DNA from: MPNP01 sp965221445
GTDB taxonomy: Bacteria > Pseudomonadota > Alphaproteobacteria > Rhodobacterales > Rhodobacteraceae
DNA length: 64,000 bases
Assembly (NCBI GenBank): GCA_965221445.1
Contig: CBDCSF010000013.1
Location: forward strand, 496,001-560,000
Direction of reading: 5' to 3'
This document shows positions 9,871-19,168 of the stretch, piece by piece; position 1 is the first letter of the stretch, and each line of letters starts with the position of its first letter. The notes beneath the pieces were generated by a model. The model was not told where the DNA came from and did not search any database. It was given only the letters and a program-made list of their open reading frames with translations. The position numbers were made by a program, and so were the translations under genes.

Positions 9871-10986
9871 ATGGTTTCCCAATTACATCTTCCATCGCTT
9901 AATATAGCAGGTTTTCGTGGAATACATTCTCTTGATCTTCCACATCTTGGCCAAGTTACGTTATTGGCAGGGAAAAATGGTATTGGCAAGACGACCATAC
10001 TTGAGGCCATCCGGGTTTATGCTTCCAGAGGTGACATCCGTTTGCTTTCTAATTTCATTGAAGATCGTGAAGAGTTGATACTTGGGAGCGACGAGGATGG
10101 AGGCAAAACCCTTATTCCAGATTTTTCATCTTTATTTTATGAGTTTGATCCCAAAATCGAAAACGATCAACCTCCAATAATACGGATAAGTGCTGAGGGA
10201 AAACCAGAAGAACTTACCCTCCAACTTGTAGATGATCAGGAACCAGCAACTCTATTCTCTGAAAACATTACCTTCAAGGTCCTCAAAATTACCGTTGGTA
10301 GCAATAACCGTACTATTCCAGTTGGTTCAATGTATTATCATGATAGGATTCGATTACGAACACATCGATTGTTTAGAAACGGTAGCAATGCGGAAGCGTG
10401 GCTTGATCCAATTAAGCTCGAGTCCCTCGGACCAGGTTTGATCAAGACCGTTGATGTAGCCCGTTTATGGGACTCTGTGGCTTTAACCCACGCTGAAGAA
10501 TTTGTGACGGAAGCTATACGCCTAGTTATTGGGGATAGTTTAGAACGACTTGCTGTAATCGGTGATCCTTCGATACCGTATCTTAGGAAAGGGCGCCGCG
10601 CTGTTGCCAAACTTAAGTCCTCAATGACACCTATTCCATTGAAGCGTTTAGGGGATGGTGCACAACGTTTATTGGGTATTGCTCTTGCGCTTGCGAATTC
10701 CCAAAATGGTATTCTTGTCATTGATGAAGTTGAGAATGGTATACACCACTCAATCCAGCACTTACTTTGGCGTATGATTTTTAAAACGGCTGTAGAAAAC
10801 AATATTCAGGTCATTGCTGCTACCTATAGTAGGGACTGTATATATAACTTTGCTGTAGCCGCAAATGAAACACCAGCAGTTGGAACTTTGTACCGCCTTG
10901 AGCATTTTGGAGATGATCTACACGCAGTTCACTATTCTGAAGAAAATCTGATGGTGGCGGCTCAACAAGAGATTGAGGTCCGATGA
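9871..10986 (+). CDS. AAA ATPase of the OLD/AAA_21 type
   Basis: SMC/ABC-like ATPase of the overcoming-lysogeny-defect group. It opens with IAGFRGIHSLDLPHL, the typical start of these proteins. Walker A is at residues 34-41 (GKNGIGKT), the ABC-like signature around LGDGAQRLLGIALAL, Walker B with catalytic Glu at 285-286 (ILVIDEVENGIHH), and a late D-loop/switch region (IQVIAATYSRDCI). At 371 residues it is a bare ATPase with no nuclease domain of its own. That role would fall to the next gene, which overlaps it by four bases (ATGA), so the two are translationally coupled. The architecture resembles PARIS and OLD/Gabija-like two-gene defence systems. Function is inferred from context, not shown. 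Confidence 0.85.
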   Translation: MVSQLHLPSLNIAGFRGIHSLDLPHLGQVTLLAGKNGIGKTTILEAIRVYASRGDIRLLSNFIEDREELILGSDEDGGKTLIPDFSSLFYEFDPKIENDQPPIIRISAEGKPEELTLQLVDDQEPATLFSENITFKVLKITVGSNNRTIPVGSMYYHDRIRLRTHRLFRNGSNAEAWLDPIKLESLGPGLIKTVDVARLWDSVALTHAEEFVTEAIRLVIGDSLERLAVIGDPSIPYLRKGRRAVAKLKSSMTPIPLKRLGDGAQRLLGIALALANSQNGILVIDEVENGIHHSIQHLLWRMIFKTAVENNIQVIAATYSRDCIYNFAVAANETPAVGTLYRLEHFGDDLHAVHYSEENLMVAAQQEIEVR

Positions 10987-11603
10987 CCGGGATAGGAGTT
11001 CACTCGACATTGCTTGTTGAGGGTAGCGATGACAAACATGTGGTTGCTAATCTCCTGCGTATGCATAATTTACATAATATAGTAGATATTAAAAACAAAG
11101 AGGGATTCGATCAACTCCGAGATTCGATTTATAATGAAGTTAATGAATCTGGTCGCAAAGCCCTAGGTATTCTTGCGGATGCTAATGGTGAAATTAACGA
11201 TCGATGGAGATCTATCTACGACCGCCTTGATCAAGCTGGTTGCAAGGTTCCAAAGAAGATATCACCCTCAGGAAGTATTTTCATTGGGCCTCGGGATGTC
11301 AGAGTTGGTGTCTGGATTATGCCAGACAATAACCGAAGTGGTGAACTCGAGGACTTCATTCATGATATGATTCCTGCGAATGATCCTGTATTACCACGCG
11401 CTAAAATATTCATTGACAATATCCCAGCAGAGGATCGCAAATTCTCGGACTCCAAGATTACTAAAGCCTATGTCCATGCTTGGTTGGCAACCCGCAAGAA
11501 GCCCAGACCTATGGGGACTGCGATAGTTGCAAATGATCTTGATCATAACGTTGAAGTTGCCAACTCATTCGTCAGTTGGATACGCAATCTATTTGAATTG
11601 TAG
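10983..11603 (+). CDS. DUF3226-type TOPRIM-like protein, partner of the ATPase
   Basis: 206-residue protein with a TOPRIM-like layout: a glutamate strand near the N-terminus (LLVEGSDDKHVV), an acidic loop (GILADANGEINDRW) in the place of the TOPRIM DxD, and a further conserved acidic patch (GVWIMPDNNRSGELEDFI). This is the arrangement of DUF3226/DUF4435 proteins that sit next to OLD-like ATPases. The acidic pair here reads Asp-Ala-Asn rather than Asp-x-Asp, which may mean altered metal binding. Overlap with the ATPase gene by ATGA suggests a stoichiometric complex. By analogy with PARIS, the ATPase would hold the TOPRIM effector until a phage trigger appears; this is inference. Confidence 0.75.
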   Translation: MTGIGVHSTLLVEGSDDKHVVANLLRMHNLHNIVDIKNKEGFDQLRDSIYNEVNESGRKALGILADANGEINDRWRSIYDRLDQAGCKVPKKISPSGSIFIGPRDVRVGVWIMPDNNRSGELEDFIHDMIPANDPVLPRAKIFIDNIPAEDRKFSDSKITKAYVHAWLATRKKPRPMGTAIVANDLDHNVEVANSFVSWIRNLFEL

Positions 11604-12057
11604 GAGCATTGGCAGCTTGCTACTGAATAAGTAGGTGATTAGACTCTGCTTGGGGAAACGTGGCAGTTAAAATAGTTATCAGTTTTCAACAGGTAAAAGT
11701 GTTCAAATCTTCGAATTATCTTCTGCTTTTGTTATATGTGAAGGTCATCGGGAATGCTACCGTGATTTGTAAAAATGTTATGCAAATAAAAATAATACCC
11801 ACCTTTCCAAAACGATCCACATGACCGTTTGAGACGTGAAGAATAAAAAAACAAACACAGGCCATAAACCAATCAATTGGAAAATGGCCAAAAACACCAA
11901 AATTGATCCGATTATAACATATTTGTCGCAATACCTTACACCCTGTGAGTTGTAAACTAATTGAACTTTAATCCAAAAATATATATTACCCTTAACCCTA
12001 ACCGATTAATTGCCTAATGCGATTAATTCCCTATTGGAAAACGAATGGAGAAAGATT
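11604..12057. other. Intergenic region before tctC, with a doubtful small ORF
   Basis: No recognised gene. A leftward 71-codon frame (11716-11931, TTG start) encodes two hydrophobic stretches separated by HVSNGHVDRFGK and could be a tiny membrane protein, but its ribosome binding site is weak and I know no family for it. GGAGAAAG just before 12058 is the tctC ribosome binding site. Confidence 0.35.
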
Positions 12058-13023
12058 ATGAAATTTTCAAGCAAGTTGATAGGTGCGTCATTTGCACTTA
12101 TGATGGGTTTTGGAAGCATCGGGAATTCAGCTGAATGTATTGCCCCGGCAAACCCAGGTGGCGGTTGGGATTTTACCTGCCGTGCCATCGGAAAAATCAT
12201 GTATGATATTGGTGCGGTGGATGAGCCGATAAAGGTTACCAATATGGCAGGCGGCGGCGGTGGCCTTGCCTATGGCCATGTCGTCAACGAAAGAAATGAT
12301 GACGGTGATTTGATTGTGGCAGCATCCTCAGCTACTGCAACTCGTCTGGCTCAGAATGCTTATGCAGGTATGACTTCAGACCAGGTTTCCTTCCTTGGTG
12401 CAATCGGTGCAGACCCAGGTGTCCTAGTTGTTGCAGCTGATTCACCTTACATGAATCTAATGGATTTGCTCAATGCTGTTAAAGAAGATTCTTCATCTGT
12501 TACTTTCGCCGGTGGTTCGGCTACTGGTGGATTTGATCATCTGAAAGTCCTCATGGCCCTGGGCGAAGTTGGATACGATGATGTTTTGTCAGTTAAATAT
12601 ATTGGACTTGATGGTGGTGGAGACGCAATTACCCAAACTATTGGAGGCCATACCCAAGCCATGACGGGAGATATTTCAGAAGTTGTCGGCTTTCTTAAAT
12701 CCGGTGATGTCCGAGTGGTAGCTGTTTTCACCGATGAAAGGATCCCGGGATTTGAGGATATTCCCACTGCCAAGGAACAGGGCGTTGACCTTGTTGCTGT
12801 AAACTGGAGAGGGCTTTATGTACCCAAAGGGATTTCTGACGAAGACTATCAAAAATGGGCTGATGCATTGGCCCAGGTTGCGGCTTCACCTGAATGGGCA
12901 CAAGCCATGGCCGACCGTGGTCTAGCCCCCTTCACCAAGGTAGGTGATGATTTTCAGGAATACCTCGCTGGTGTCATTGCTGACGTTCAGAAGCTTTCCA
13001 AGGAAATTGGAGTTATCCAGTAG
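12058..13023 (+). CDS. tctC: TctC/Bug-family periplasmic carboxylate-binding protein
   Basis: Substrate-binding protein of a tripartite tricarboxylate transporter. It has a Sec signal peptide (MKFSSKLIGASFALMMGFG, then NSA), followed by the Bug fold that grips carboxylates through backbone amides. Family marks include APANPGGGWDFTCRA, VTNMAGGGGGLAYGHV, FAGGSATGGFDHLKV, and a C-terminal helix with ADALAQVAASPEW. ATG at 12058 is chosen because GGAGAAAG precedes it and the signal peptide starts there; an ORF from 12010 has no such support. The stop overlaps the GTG of tctB by one base. First gene of tctCBA. The transported acid cannot be deduced, though the downstream AtuA-like pair implies an organic acid that is then catabolised. 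Confidence 0.93.
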   Translation: MKFSSKLIGASFALMMGFGSIGNSAECIAPANPGGGWDFTCRAIGKIMYDIGAVDEPIKVTNMAGGGGGLAYGHVVNERNDDGDLIVAASSATATRLAQNAYAGMTSDQVSFLGAIGADPGVLVVAADSPYMNLMDLLNAVKEDSSSVTFAGGSATGGFDHLKVLMALGEVGYDDVLSVKYIGLDGGGDAITQTIGGHTQAMTGDISEVVGFLKSGDVRVVAVFTDERIPGFEDIPTAKEQGVDLVAVNWRGLYVPKGISDEDYQKWADALAQVAASPEWAQAMADRGLAPFTKVGDDFQEYLAGVIADVQKLSKEIGVIQ

Positions 13024-13448
13024 TGAAAGCTGATCGCATATTCGGATTGGGCGTCGTTTTTATAGGTGCCTTTTATCTGTATCATGCCTCACTAATTCCC
13101 ATGGGGTTCCTATCTGACCCCGTGGGATCTCGAACCTTCCCTTACATTATTGGAGGAGTATCCCTGCTCTGTGGAATTTTGATTTTAATTTTCCCCGATA
13201 CCATTACAGATTGGCCAGAGCTGAAGGTTTATGGGAAAATTGGTATTGCTCTTCTTTCGATGTATCTTTTTGCCATTACCCTGCGTCCTTACGGGTTCAT
13301 CATTCCTTCTGCAGTCGTAGCCATAATCCTTAGTTATCTGATTTCCCCAAACATCAGGAATGCCATAATTACCGGACTGGGATTATCGATTGGACTATTT
13401 CTACTCCTGAATTATGGCCTGGGACTGGGGCTATATGCATTTGGTTAA
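13023..13448 (+). CDS. tctB: TctB small membrane subunit of tripartite transporter
   Basis: Small four-helix membrane protein of the TctB family, 141 residues. Hydrophobic segments lie at the N-terminus (FGLGVVFIGAFYLYHA), around residues 38-58, 70-90 and 100-138. The family's short motif PMGFLSDPVGSRTFPYIIGG between helices 1 and 2 is present. GTG at 13023 shares its first base with the last base of the tctC stop, so the genes are coupled. TctB is essential to transport but its precise role is unclear. It lies three bases before tctA. Confidence 0.9.
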   Translation: MKADRIFGLGVVFIGAFYLYHASLIPMGFLSDPVGSRTFPYIIGGVSLLCGILILIFPDTITDWPELKVYGKIGIALLSMYLFAITLRPYGFIIPSAVVAIILSYLISPNIRNAIITGLGLSIGLFLLLNYGLGLGLYAFG

Positions 13449-13451
13449 ATC

Positions 13452-14957
13452 ATGGACCTGTTAGCCAATCTTTCGCAAGGGTTTGCGGTTGCCCTTACGT
13501 GGTCAACCCTTTTGCTTGCCGTATCCGGTTGTTTTGCCGGTACAATCATTGGATCCCTACCCGGATTGGGGCCCTCCAACGGGGTTGCAATCCTGATTCC
13601 GCTGGCCTTTTCCCTAGGGTTGGATGCGACAGAAGTACTGGTATTGATGACTTCTGTCTATTATGGAGCGATGTATGGTGGAAGGATTTCTTCTATCCTA
13701 TTGAATATACCCGGTGACGAACCTGCACTAATGACAACTCTTGATGGCTATCCCATGGCCAAAAAGGGAAGGGCAGCTGATGCCTTAGTGCTGTCAGGTG
13801 TTTCCTCGTTCGTCGGTGCCTTTTTGGCAACCATCGGTCTGATGCTTCTTGCACCATTACTGGCGAGGGTTGCATATCTTTTTGGCCCTTCTGAATATTT
13901 CGCCCTGTACCTTTTGGCCTTTTGTACTCTTGGAGGTCTAGCTTCCAGAAACCAGATAAAGGCCGCCCTTGCCTCAGCAGTTGGTTTGGGTATAGCCATG
14001 ATTGGTTTGGATAACCAAACTGGACTACCACGACTTACTTTTGGTGAACTCGCATTAATGGATGGGGTGGATTTTCTTGTTGCAATCGTAGGTTTGTTTG
14101 CCGTTTCGGAAATATTTATTTTTATTGAAAGTCATGGCAAGAACACTGCAATTGGTATCAAGCTTGAAAAAATAACAATACCTGTAAAGGATATAGTTAA
14201 CAGCGGGTTTACCATGCTGAGAGGAACCTTTATTGGCTTTATCGCCGGTATCCTACCCGGTGCAGGTGCCTCACTCGGCAGTTTCCTGGCCTACATGGGT
14301 GAAAAAAGTCTGGCGAAGGACGGTGATACATTTGGAACCGGTAATCCCAAAGGAGTGGCTGCTCCAGAAGCAGGAAATAATGCAGCTGCAGGAGGAGCTT
14401 TGATTCCAATGCTAACACTTGGTGTTCCAGGTTCAGGAACAACTGCTGTTCTGCTTGCTGTACTATTGACCTTGAACATTACTCCTGGCCCCTTGCTCTT
14501 TGAAGAAAGACCCGAGGTTGTGTGGGGACTTATCGCCTCACTGTTAATCGCCAATTTCGTATTGCTCATTATGAACGTCCCGATGGTTAGGTTGTTTGTC
14601 AAGGTACTTTCTGTCCAACCAAATGTACTTTTGCCTGGCATTGCAATGATCGCATTCGGAGGAATATATTCACTTTCTGGAAGCAGCCATGACTTGGTCT
14701 TGATGATTATCTTTGGGTTGGTTGGATACTTTTGTAGGAAATTGGGTGTCCCGACTGTCCCCATAATCCTGGGTATTCTCCTTGGAAACAATATGGAAGA
14801 TAATTTGAGGAGAGCCATGATCATTTCTGAAGGCGACTGGACATATCTTTTCTCATCGGGTATTTCCATAGGATTATGGGTTGCAGCAATTGGAGGATTT
14901 GTTGCCCCTCTATTCCTAAGAAATCTCTTAAAGAAACCGTCAAAACCCACAAGTTGA
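13452..14957 (+). CDS. tctA: TctA large membrane subunit of tripartite transporter
   Basis: Main permease of the tripartite tricarboxylate transporter, 501 residues with about 11-12 membrane helices. Characteristic motifs are seen: GSLPGLGPSNGVAILIPL in the first half and FIAGILPGAGASLGSFLAYM with AAPEAGNNAAAGGALIPM in the second, the two related halves of the family. It follows tctB by three bases and precedes the AtuA-like gene by 26 bases, so one transcript probably covers transporter and enzymes. Transport is driven by the ion gradient, with TctC delivering the substrate. Confidence 0.95.
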   Translation: MDLLANLSQGFAVALTWSTLLLAVSGCFAGTIIGSLPGLGPSNGVAILIPLAFSLGLDATEVLVLMTSVYYGAMYGGRISSILLNIPGDEPALMTTLDGYPMAKKGRAADALVLSGVSSFVGAFLATIGLMLLAPLLARVAYLFGPSEYFALYLLAFCTLGGLASRNQIKAALASAVGLGIAMIGLDNQTGLPRLTFGELALMDGVDFLVAIVGLFAVSEIFIFIESHGKNTAIGIKLEKITIPVKDIVNSGFTMLRGTFIGFIAGILPGAGASLGSFLAYMGEKSLAKDGDTFGTGNPKGVAAPEAGNNAAAGGALIPMLTLGVPGSGTTAVLLAVLLTLNITPGPLLFEERPEVVWGLIASLLIANFVLLIMNVPMVRLFVKVLSVQPNVLLPGIAMIAFGGIYSLSGSSHDLVLMIIFGLVGYFCRKLGVPTVPIILGILLGNNMEDNLRRAMIISEGDWTYLFSSGISIGLWVAAIGGFVAPLFLRNLLKKPSKPTS

Positions 14958-14983
14958 AGACACTACACTTAGGAGTTTAAAGT

Positions 14984-16348
14984 TTGATTAGAGTACTCGT
15001 TCCATCAGGAGTGCTTGGCCTTGAATTTAACAAAGAAGCGCTTCAAAGGGGTTTGAATAACAATCCAGATATAATCGCCATTGATGGTGGATCCACTGAC
15101 AGTGGCCCTTATTATTTGGGCACTTCCACTTCCAAATATTCCAGGGCAGTTACCCAGGGGGAGTGGGAATATTTACTTGAAGCGAGAGCACAAGCAAACG
15201 TCCCTCTGGTTATTGGCTCTTCTGGTACTTGCGGAACAGATCAGACTGTTGATTGGATGGTGGAAATTACTAATAAATTGCTTAAGTCATTTGATCGGAA
15301 GTTGCGAATTGGAACTATCAAATCATCCCAATCCAACGAGAAAATCCTGTCTGCATACCACTCCGGCATGCTAATTCCGCTAAAGCATGCTCCCCCAATA
15401 TCTGAAAACATCATAACTGATTGTACTGGTATTGTTGCCCTAATCGGTGCGGAACAAATACAGTCAGTTCTAGCAAGCAACCCTGATATTGTAATCTCAG
15501 GGAGAGCTACTGATACAGCATCCATTGCTGCCCTACCCCTGATGAACGGTATTCCTCCTGGAATCGCCTGGCATGGAGCCAAGGTGGCAGAATGTGGTGC
15601 TTTATGCTCAACCCATCCCTTGAGTGGCTGTATTCAGATTGACTTTCATGAAGACTATTTTGAAGTTGAACCTCTGGACCCTGTAGCCCAATGTACTCCT
15701 CATTCGGTTTCAGCCCATATGCTCTATGAAAACTACGACCCCTTTATATTGCATGAACCAGGAGGCCACCTTGATGTCTCCAATACCTGCTATGAAGCAA
15801 TTTCTGATAGAAAAGTCCGGGTAACTGGAGGAAAGTGGGTACCCTCACAAAATTATTGTGTCAAAGTGGAGGGCGTTAGGGTTGCGGGTTATCAGACAAC
15901 GAGCCTGACGTTAGTACGAAACAGACATTATGTAAGGAACATAAAGACATGGGTTAATTCGTTAAAACAATTTCTGGCAAATTCCATAAGTGAAAAGTTT
16001 GAACTGAGAAACAATTCATTTTTTATTGATTTCCGGCTTATAGGATGTGAAGGTACCCTTGGGTCTTTGGAAAATCAGCAATCCGAACCAACCGAGATAG
16101 GTGTTTTGAGTATTGTAACCTCTGAAACACAGGAAATGTCAAATGAAATCTCCAAGCATATAAACCCCTATCTACTTCATTTCCCATTGACCGATAACGA
16201 GGAACTCCCCACATTCTCTTTCCCTTATTCACCTGCTGAAACTGAAAGGGGGCCGTTGTATGAATTCTGTTTAAACCATGTATTACAACTTGGTGATCCC
16301 ATGGAAGCTTTCAAAACTGAGGTCTTTGAAACAAGTGGCACTTCTTAA
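14984..16348 (+). CDS. AtuA-like (DUF1446) acyclic terpene utilisation family protein
   Basis: Cytoplasmic protein of the AtuA/DUF1446 family, named from a cluster for acyclic terpene use; the chemistry of most members is unknown. N-terminal IAIDGGSTDSGPYYLG and GSSGTCGTD, and central VISGRATDTASIAALP are the conserved blocks. TTG start at 14984 with AGGAG at 14971-14975. It is followed and slightly overlapped by a DUF4387 gene, its standard partner, so the two probably form a complex. Placement directly behind tctCBA suggests they process the imported acid. No other catabolic enzymes are nearby, so the pathway is not identified. Confidence 0.85.
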   Translation: MIRVLVPSGVLGLEFNKEALQRGLNNNPDIIAIDGGSTDSGPYYLGTSTSKYSRAVTQGEWEYLLEARAQANVPLVIGSSGTCGTDQTVDWMVEITNKLLKSFDRKLRIGTIKSSQSNEKILSAYHSGMLIPLKHAPPISENIITDCTGIVALIGAEQIQSVLASNPDIVISGRATDTASIAALPLMNGIPPGIAWHGAKVAECGALCSTHPLSGCIQIDFHEDYFEVEPLDPVAQCTPHSVSAHMLYENYDPFILHEPGGHLDVSNTCYEAISDRKVRVTGGKWVPSQNYCVKVEGVRVAGYQTTSLTLVRNRHYVRNIKTWVNSLKQFLANSISEKFELRNNSFFIDFRLIGCEGTLGSLENQQSEPTEIGVLSIVTSETQEMSNEISKHINPYLLHFPLTDNEELPTFSFPYSPAETERGPLYEFCLNHVLQLGDPMEAFKTEVFETSGTS

Positions 16349-16655
16349 AAATAGAGTCCTAAAGATACGGTCCAAGAATGCTGGACCCTTTACTGTAACG
16401 GTGGATATATTTTGCAAAAACCAAGCTGATTTGGAACAAATAAAAAGGTTCCTGAGTACCGAAACACTTACACGAATTTACCAGGTTGAAGAAAAGAAGT
16501 TTGAAATTTTTGAGGTACCTAGCCTAAGTGTATTGAAAATTAGTTTCCCAAGAATTCACAGCCAAGGAAGCCGTCTTGACCGTGATATGCATGGGGCGCA
16601 GTTTGCTGAACTGTTAAAAGAAACGGAAATACCAGACAATTTCATCATGGATTGA
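16326..16655 (+). CDS. DUF4387 family protein, AtuA partner
   Basis: About 109 residues with the DUF4387 signature: IRSKNAGPFTVTVDIFC near the start, then ISFPRIHSQGSRLDRDMHGAQ. This is the small subunit normally encoded next to AtuA-like proteins. The frame is open from 16278, but a start inside the end of the previous gene is more likely: TTG at 16326 has GAGG five bases upstream (GTG at 16335 is the alternative). The overlap of about 23 bases points to translational coupling. Last gene of the tctCBA-atuA-like cluster. Confidence 0.8.
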   Translation: MKQVALLKNRVLKIRSKNAGPFTVTVDIFCKNQADLEQIKRFLSTETLTRIYQVEEKKFEIFEVPSLSVLKISFPRIHSQGSRLDRDMHGAQFAELLKETEIPDNFIMD

Positions 16656-16866
16656 GAAATGAAATTATTTCCTTCTCAAAATCAAAATTAGCACTACTCA
16701 ACATCGGATTTAAAATAGACTACGGGAAGTACCAAGCATTGACCATTAAAATCAGGGCTATCGTTAACATACGTTGATGCAATTATAGTTGGTATACAGG
16801 GTACGATTCTCACTGGTGTAGGGTGGATTTATACCTTCTTATTTACGACCGGTTTTCAACAAATAT

Positions 16867-17775
16867 CTATTCCCTTGCCAGTAAGGATTCGGCCAATTCC
16901 TTACCCAATTCCAAATGAGAAGTTATAGGAGCCGATTTCTCTCCCCTTATCAACTCTCCTTTCTTTTCTGAATAAAATTCTCCAATCAGGTTTATTTCTG
17001 TGCCATTTATTTGGGCAAGGGCACCGACAGGTAATTCACATGAACCCTCAAGGGTGTTAAGAAAGTATCGTTCCGTGTTTGCCATGATTTGAGTAGGAGC
17101 ATGGGAAAATTTCTTCAGAATTGTGTTCAGCCAGTGATCCTCGGTTCTGGTTTCCAAACAGATAATCCCTTGAGCTGGAGCCGGGAGGCAGGTTTCAATC
17201 GGTATTTCATACCTGGGAATATCCCTAACTTTCATCCTGTTTAAACCGGCAGCAGCTAGAACAATCCCATCTACTTCCCCTGTTTGCCATTTTTTGATTC
17301 TGGTATCAATATTACCTCTTATATCCAATACAGAAACTTCTGGGTTCGCATTAATAATTTGCTTTTGCCGTCTGATACTTGAAGTTCCAATGGTCAGGTT
17401 CGCCGGAAAAGATTCAATAGTTTCACTACAATTTGCAATTAAAACATCCAGCGGGTTCTCTCGATTCAAATAACCAGCCATGCACAACCCTTCAGGTTGC
17501 TCAAAGGGTATATCCTTCATGGAGTGAACTCCTAGATCAATAGTTCCTTCCAGTATTTCCTTTTCTATTTCCTTACAAAAGACCCCCTTCCCTTCCAATT
17601 CCCTGAATGGTCTATCGGTAATTCTGTCCCCCAAGGTTTTTATTCTTATAATCTCAACCTGCGGTTCTTCCCAGTCAAGATAATCAAGAAGTATTCCCTT
17701 AACCTCTTCGGCTTGAAGCAAGGCAAGTCTGGAACCCCTTGAACCAATTCTAATTTTTGACTTTATCTCATACAT
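16867..17775 (-). CDS. hemC: Hydroxymethylbilane synthase (porphobilinogen deaminase)
   Basis: Polymerises four porphobilinogen molecules into hydroxymethylbilane for haem synthesis. N-terminal IGSRGSRLALLQAEEV, active-site region GVHSMKDIPFEQPEG, LTIGTSSIRRQKQI, and the cofactor loop LEGSCELPVGALAQ whose Cys carries the dipyrromethane cofactor. 302 residues, normal length, ATG start. It is divergent from hemE across 167 bases, so the two haem genes share a promoter region, a common alphaproteobacterial arrangement. Confidence 0.97.
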   Translation of the reverse strand: MYEIKSKIRIGSRGSRLALLQAEEVKGILLDYLDWEEPQVEIIRIKTLGDRITDRPFRELEGKGVFCKEIEKEILEGTIDLGVHSMKDIPFEQPEGLCMAGYLNRENPLDVLIANCSETIESFPANLTIGTSSIRRQKQIINANPEVSVLDIRGNIDTRIKKWQTGEVDGIVLAAAGLNRMKVRDIPRYEIPIETCLPAPAQGIICLETRTEDHWLNTILKKFSHAPTQIMANTERYFLNTLEGSCELPVGALAQINGTEINLIGEFYSEKKGELIRGEKSAPITSHLELGKELAESLLARE

Positions 17776-17942
17776 GACTTAAATCTGAAGCTGGTTTTAT
17801 GAAACTGTTTGCACCAAATTGAATCCGAACTCACGAATTTAGTTTTACAATTGCTTTGTCTATTTCGAGTGGTGACATTTTTCAATCGGCAGTTAACAAA
17901 TCATTTTCAACTAGAAGACAAACTTAGGTACCTTTAGGTTAT

Positions 17943-18980
17943 ATGATCAATCCTGACAAACCCATTCTAAGGGTGCTAAATGGTGAAAATCTCAACCCAC
18001 CACCAGTTTGGTTAATGAGACAGGCCGGTAGATACCTTCCTGAATACAGGTCCCTGCGTAAACAGGCAAGGAATTTTCTCTCCCTCTGTTACAATCCAAA
18101 ATTGGCAAGCGAAGTCACCCTCCACCCTATCAATAGATTTGGCTTTGATGGAGCCATTCTGTTTGCGGATATTCTTTTATTACCACATGCACTTGGAGTT
18201 AATGTAAATTTTGTTGAGGGAATTGGACCTCAGCTAACCCCCACACAGACGCAGGATCAGATTAACAATTTAAAGAATCCACAGGAAATTCATGAAACTT
18301 TAGAGCCAGTCTATGAAACAATAAAAAGAGTTTTGATTAATTTACCACCTCACGTTACCCTGATTGGATTTGCGGGTTCACCCTGGACCGTGGCAACTTA
18401 TCTCATTGCAGGTAGGGGAGAAAAGGGGCAAGTAACTTCAAAAAAATTTATGTTTCAGAAAACAGCCCTTTTTGACCAAATTATCTCCCTTTTGACCGAT
18501 GCAACTATTGAATACCTTTCAAGGCAAATCGAGGCCGGTGTAGAAGTCATCAAACTTTTCGATAGTTGGGCTGGTTCACTGGAGGGGCATTACTTTGATC
18601 AATATGTAACCAACCCAAATAAAAAAATTGTTGCATCTCTAAAGGCCAGATATCCAAGTATTCCAATAATTGCCTTTCCCAAGGGAGCAACCATGAAACT
18701 CCCCGGGTTTGTTTCAAAAATGGGACTCGATTGTCTAGCCCTGGATCAGAACGCAAGCTCGAAAAATGTGGATAAAATAACTTCCCTGGTTAATTGTATC
18801 CAGGGGAACCTAGATCCCTTAACTCTTCTGGAAGGAGGAAATATTCTGGAGGCTCAAACCATGGATATACTGAATGTATATCATAACCAGCCTCATATAT
18901 TTAACTTGGGTCATGGTATTTTACCAAATACACCGGTTCAAAATGTTGAAAAAATGTTGAAACTTATCCGGGATTATTAG
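17943..18980 (+). CDS. hemE: Uroporphyrinogen decarboxylase
   Basis: Decarboxylates the four acetate arms of uroporphyrinogen III to give coproporphyrinogen III. The family signature PPVWLMRQAGRYLPEYR occurs at the N-terminus with its substrate-binding Arg residues. The second signature region (LIGFAGSPWTVATYLI), FDSWAGSLEG and the C-terminal FNLGHGILPNTP, with its catalytic-region His, are all intact. 345 residues, standard. ATG at 17943; the ribosome binding site is weak. Its product feeds HemF, encoded 2 kb downstream. Confidence 0.97.
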   Translation: MINPDKPILRVLNGENLNPPPVWLMRQAGRYLPEYRSLRKQARNFLSLCYNPKLASEVTLHPINRFGFDGAILFADILLLPHALGVNVNFVEGIGPQLTPTQTQDQINNLKNPQEIHETLEPVYETIKRVLINLPPHVTLIGFAGSPWTVATYLIAGRGEKGQVTSKKFMFQKTALFDQIISLLTDATIEYLSRQIEAGVEVIKLFDSWAGSLEGHYFDQYVTNPNKKIVASLKARYPSIPIIAFPKGATMKLPGFVSKMGLDCLALDQNASSKNVDKITSLVNCIQGNLDPLTLLEGGNILEAQTMDILNVYHNQPHIFNLGHGILPNTPVQNVEKMLKLIRDY

Positions 18981-19095
18981 ACAACAATGATCCGTACCGG
19001 AGTCAATGCAGTGATTCCCGTTAGCTTTTCCCTTTAAATTACCATTACTTAAACATTGTCCTTACCCAATAGTCGGGGCTATTATAATCTCCAAC

Positions 19096-19116
19096 TGAGA
19101 CTACCTGAGTAGTTAC
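19096..19116 (-). repeat. Solo terminal repeat of an IS66-like element
   Basis: The 21 bases from TGAGACTACC to GTAGTTAC are identical to 26675-26695, the end of a decayed IS66-like element, and share an AACTACTCAGGTAGTC core with its other end at 26089-26104. No transposase sequence lies beside it here, so it is a solo end or a relic. It marks the left border of the G+C-richer cadherin-like gene. Confidence 0.55.
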
Positions 19117-19168
19117 CAAACACCTGTATAGTTTTGATTTCATTGCTTAATCGTTTCAGATATCATAG

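Noticed and set aside
11716..11931. Leftward 71-codon frame with two hydrophobic stretches
   Set aside because: Weak ribosome binding site, TTG start, no family known to me; kept only as a note in the intergenic entry.
14291..14950. Leftward 219-codon open frame
   Set aside because: Opposite tctA, which has clear membrane-protein motifs; no family likeness or ribosome binding site.
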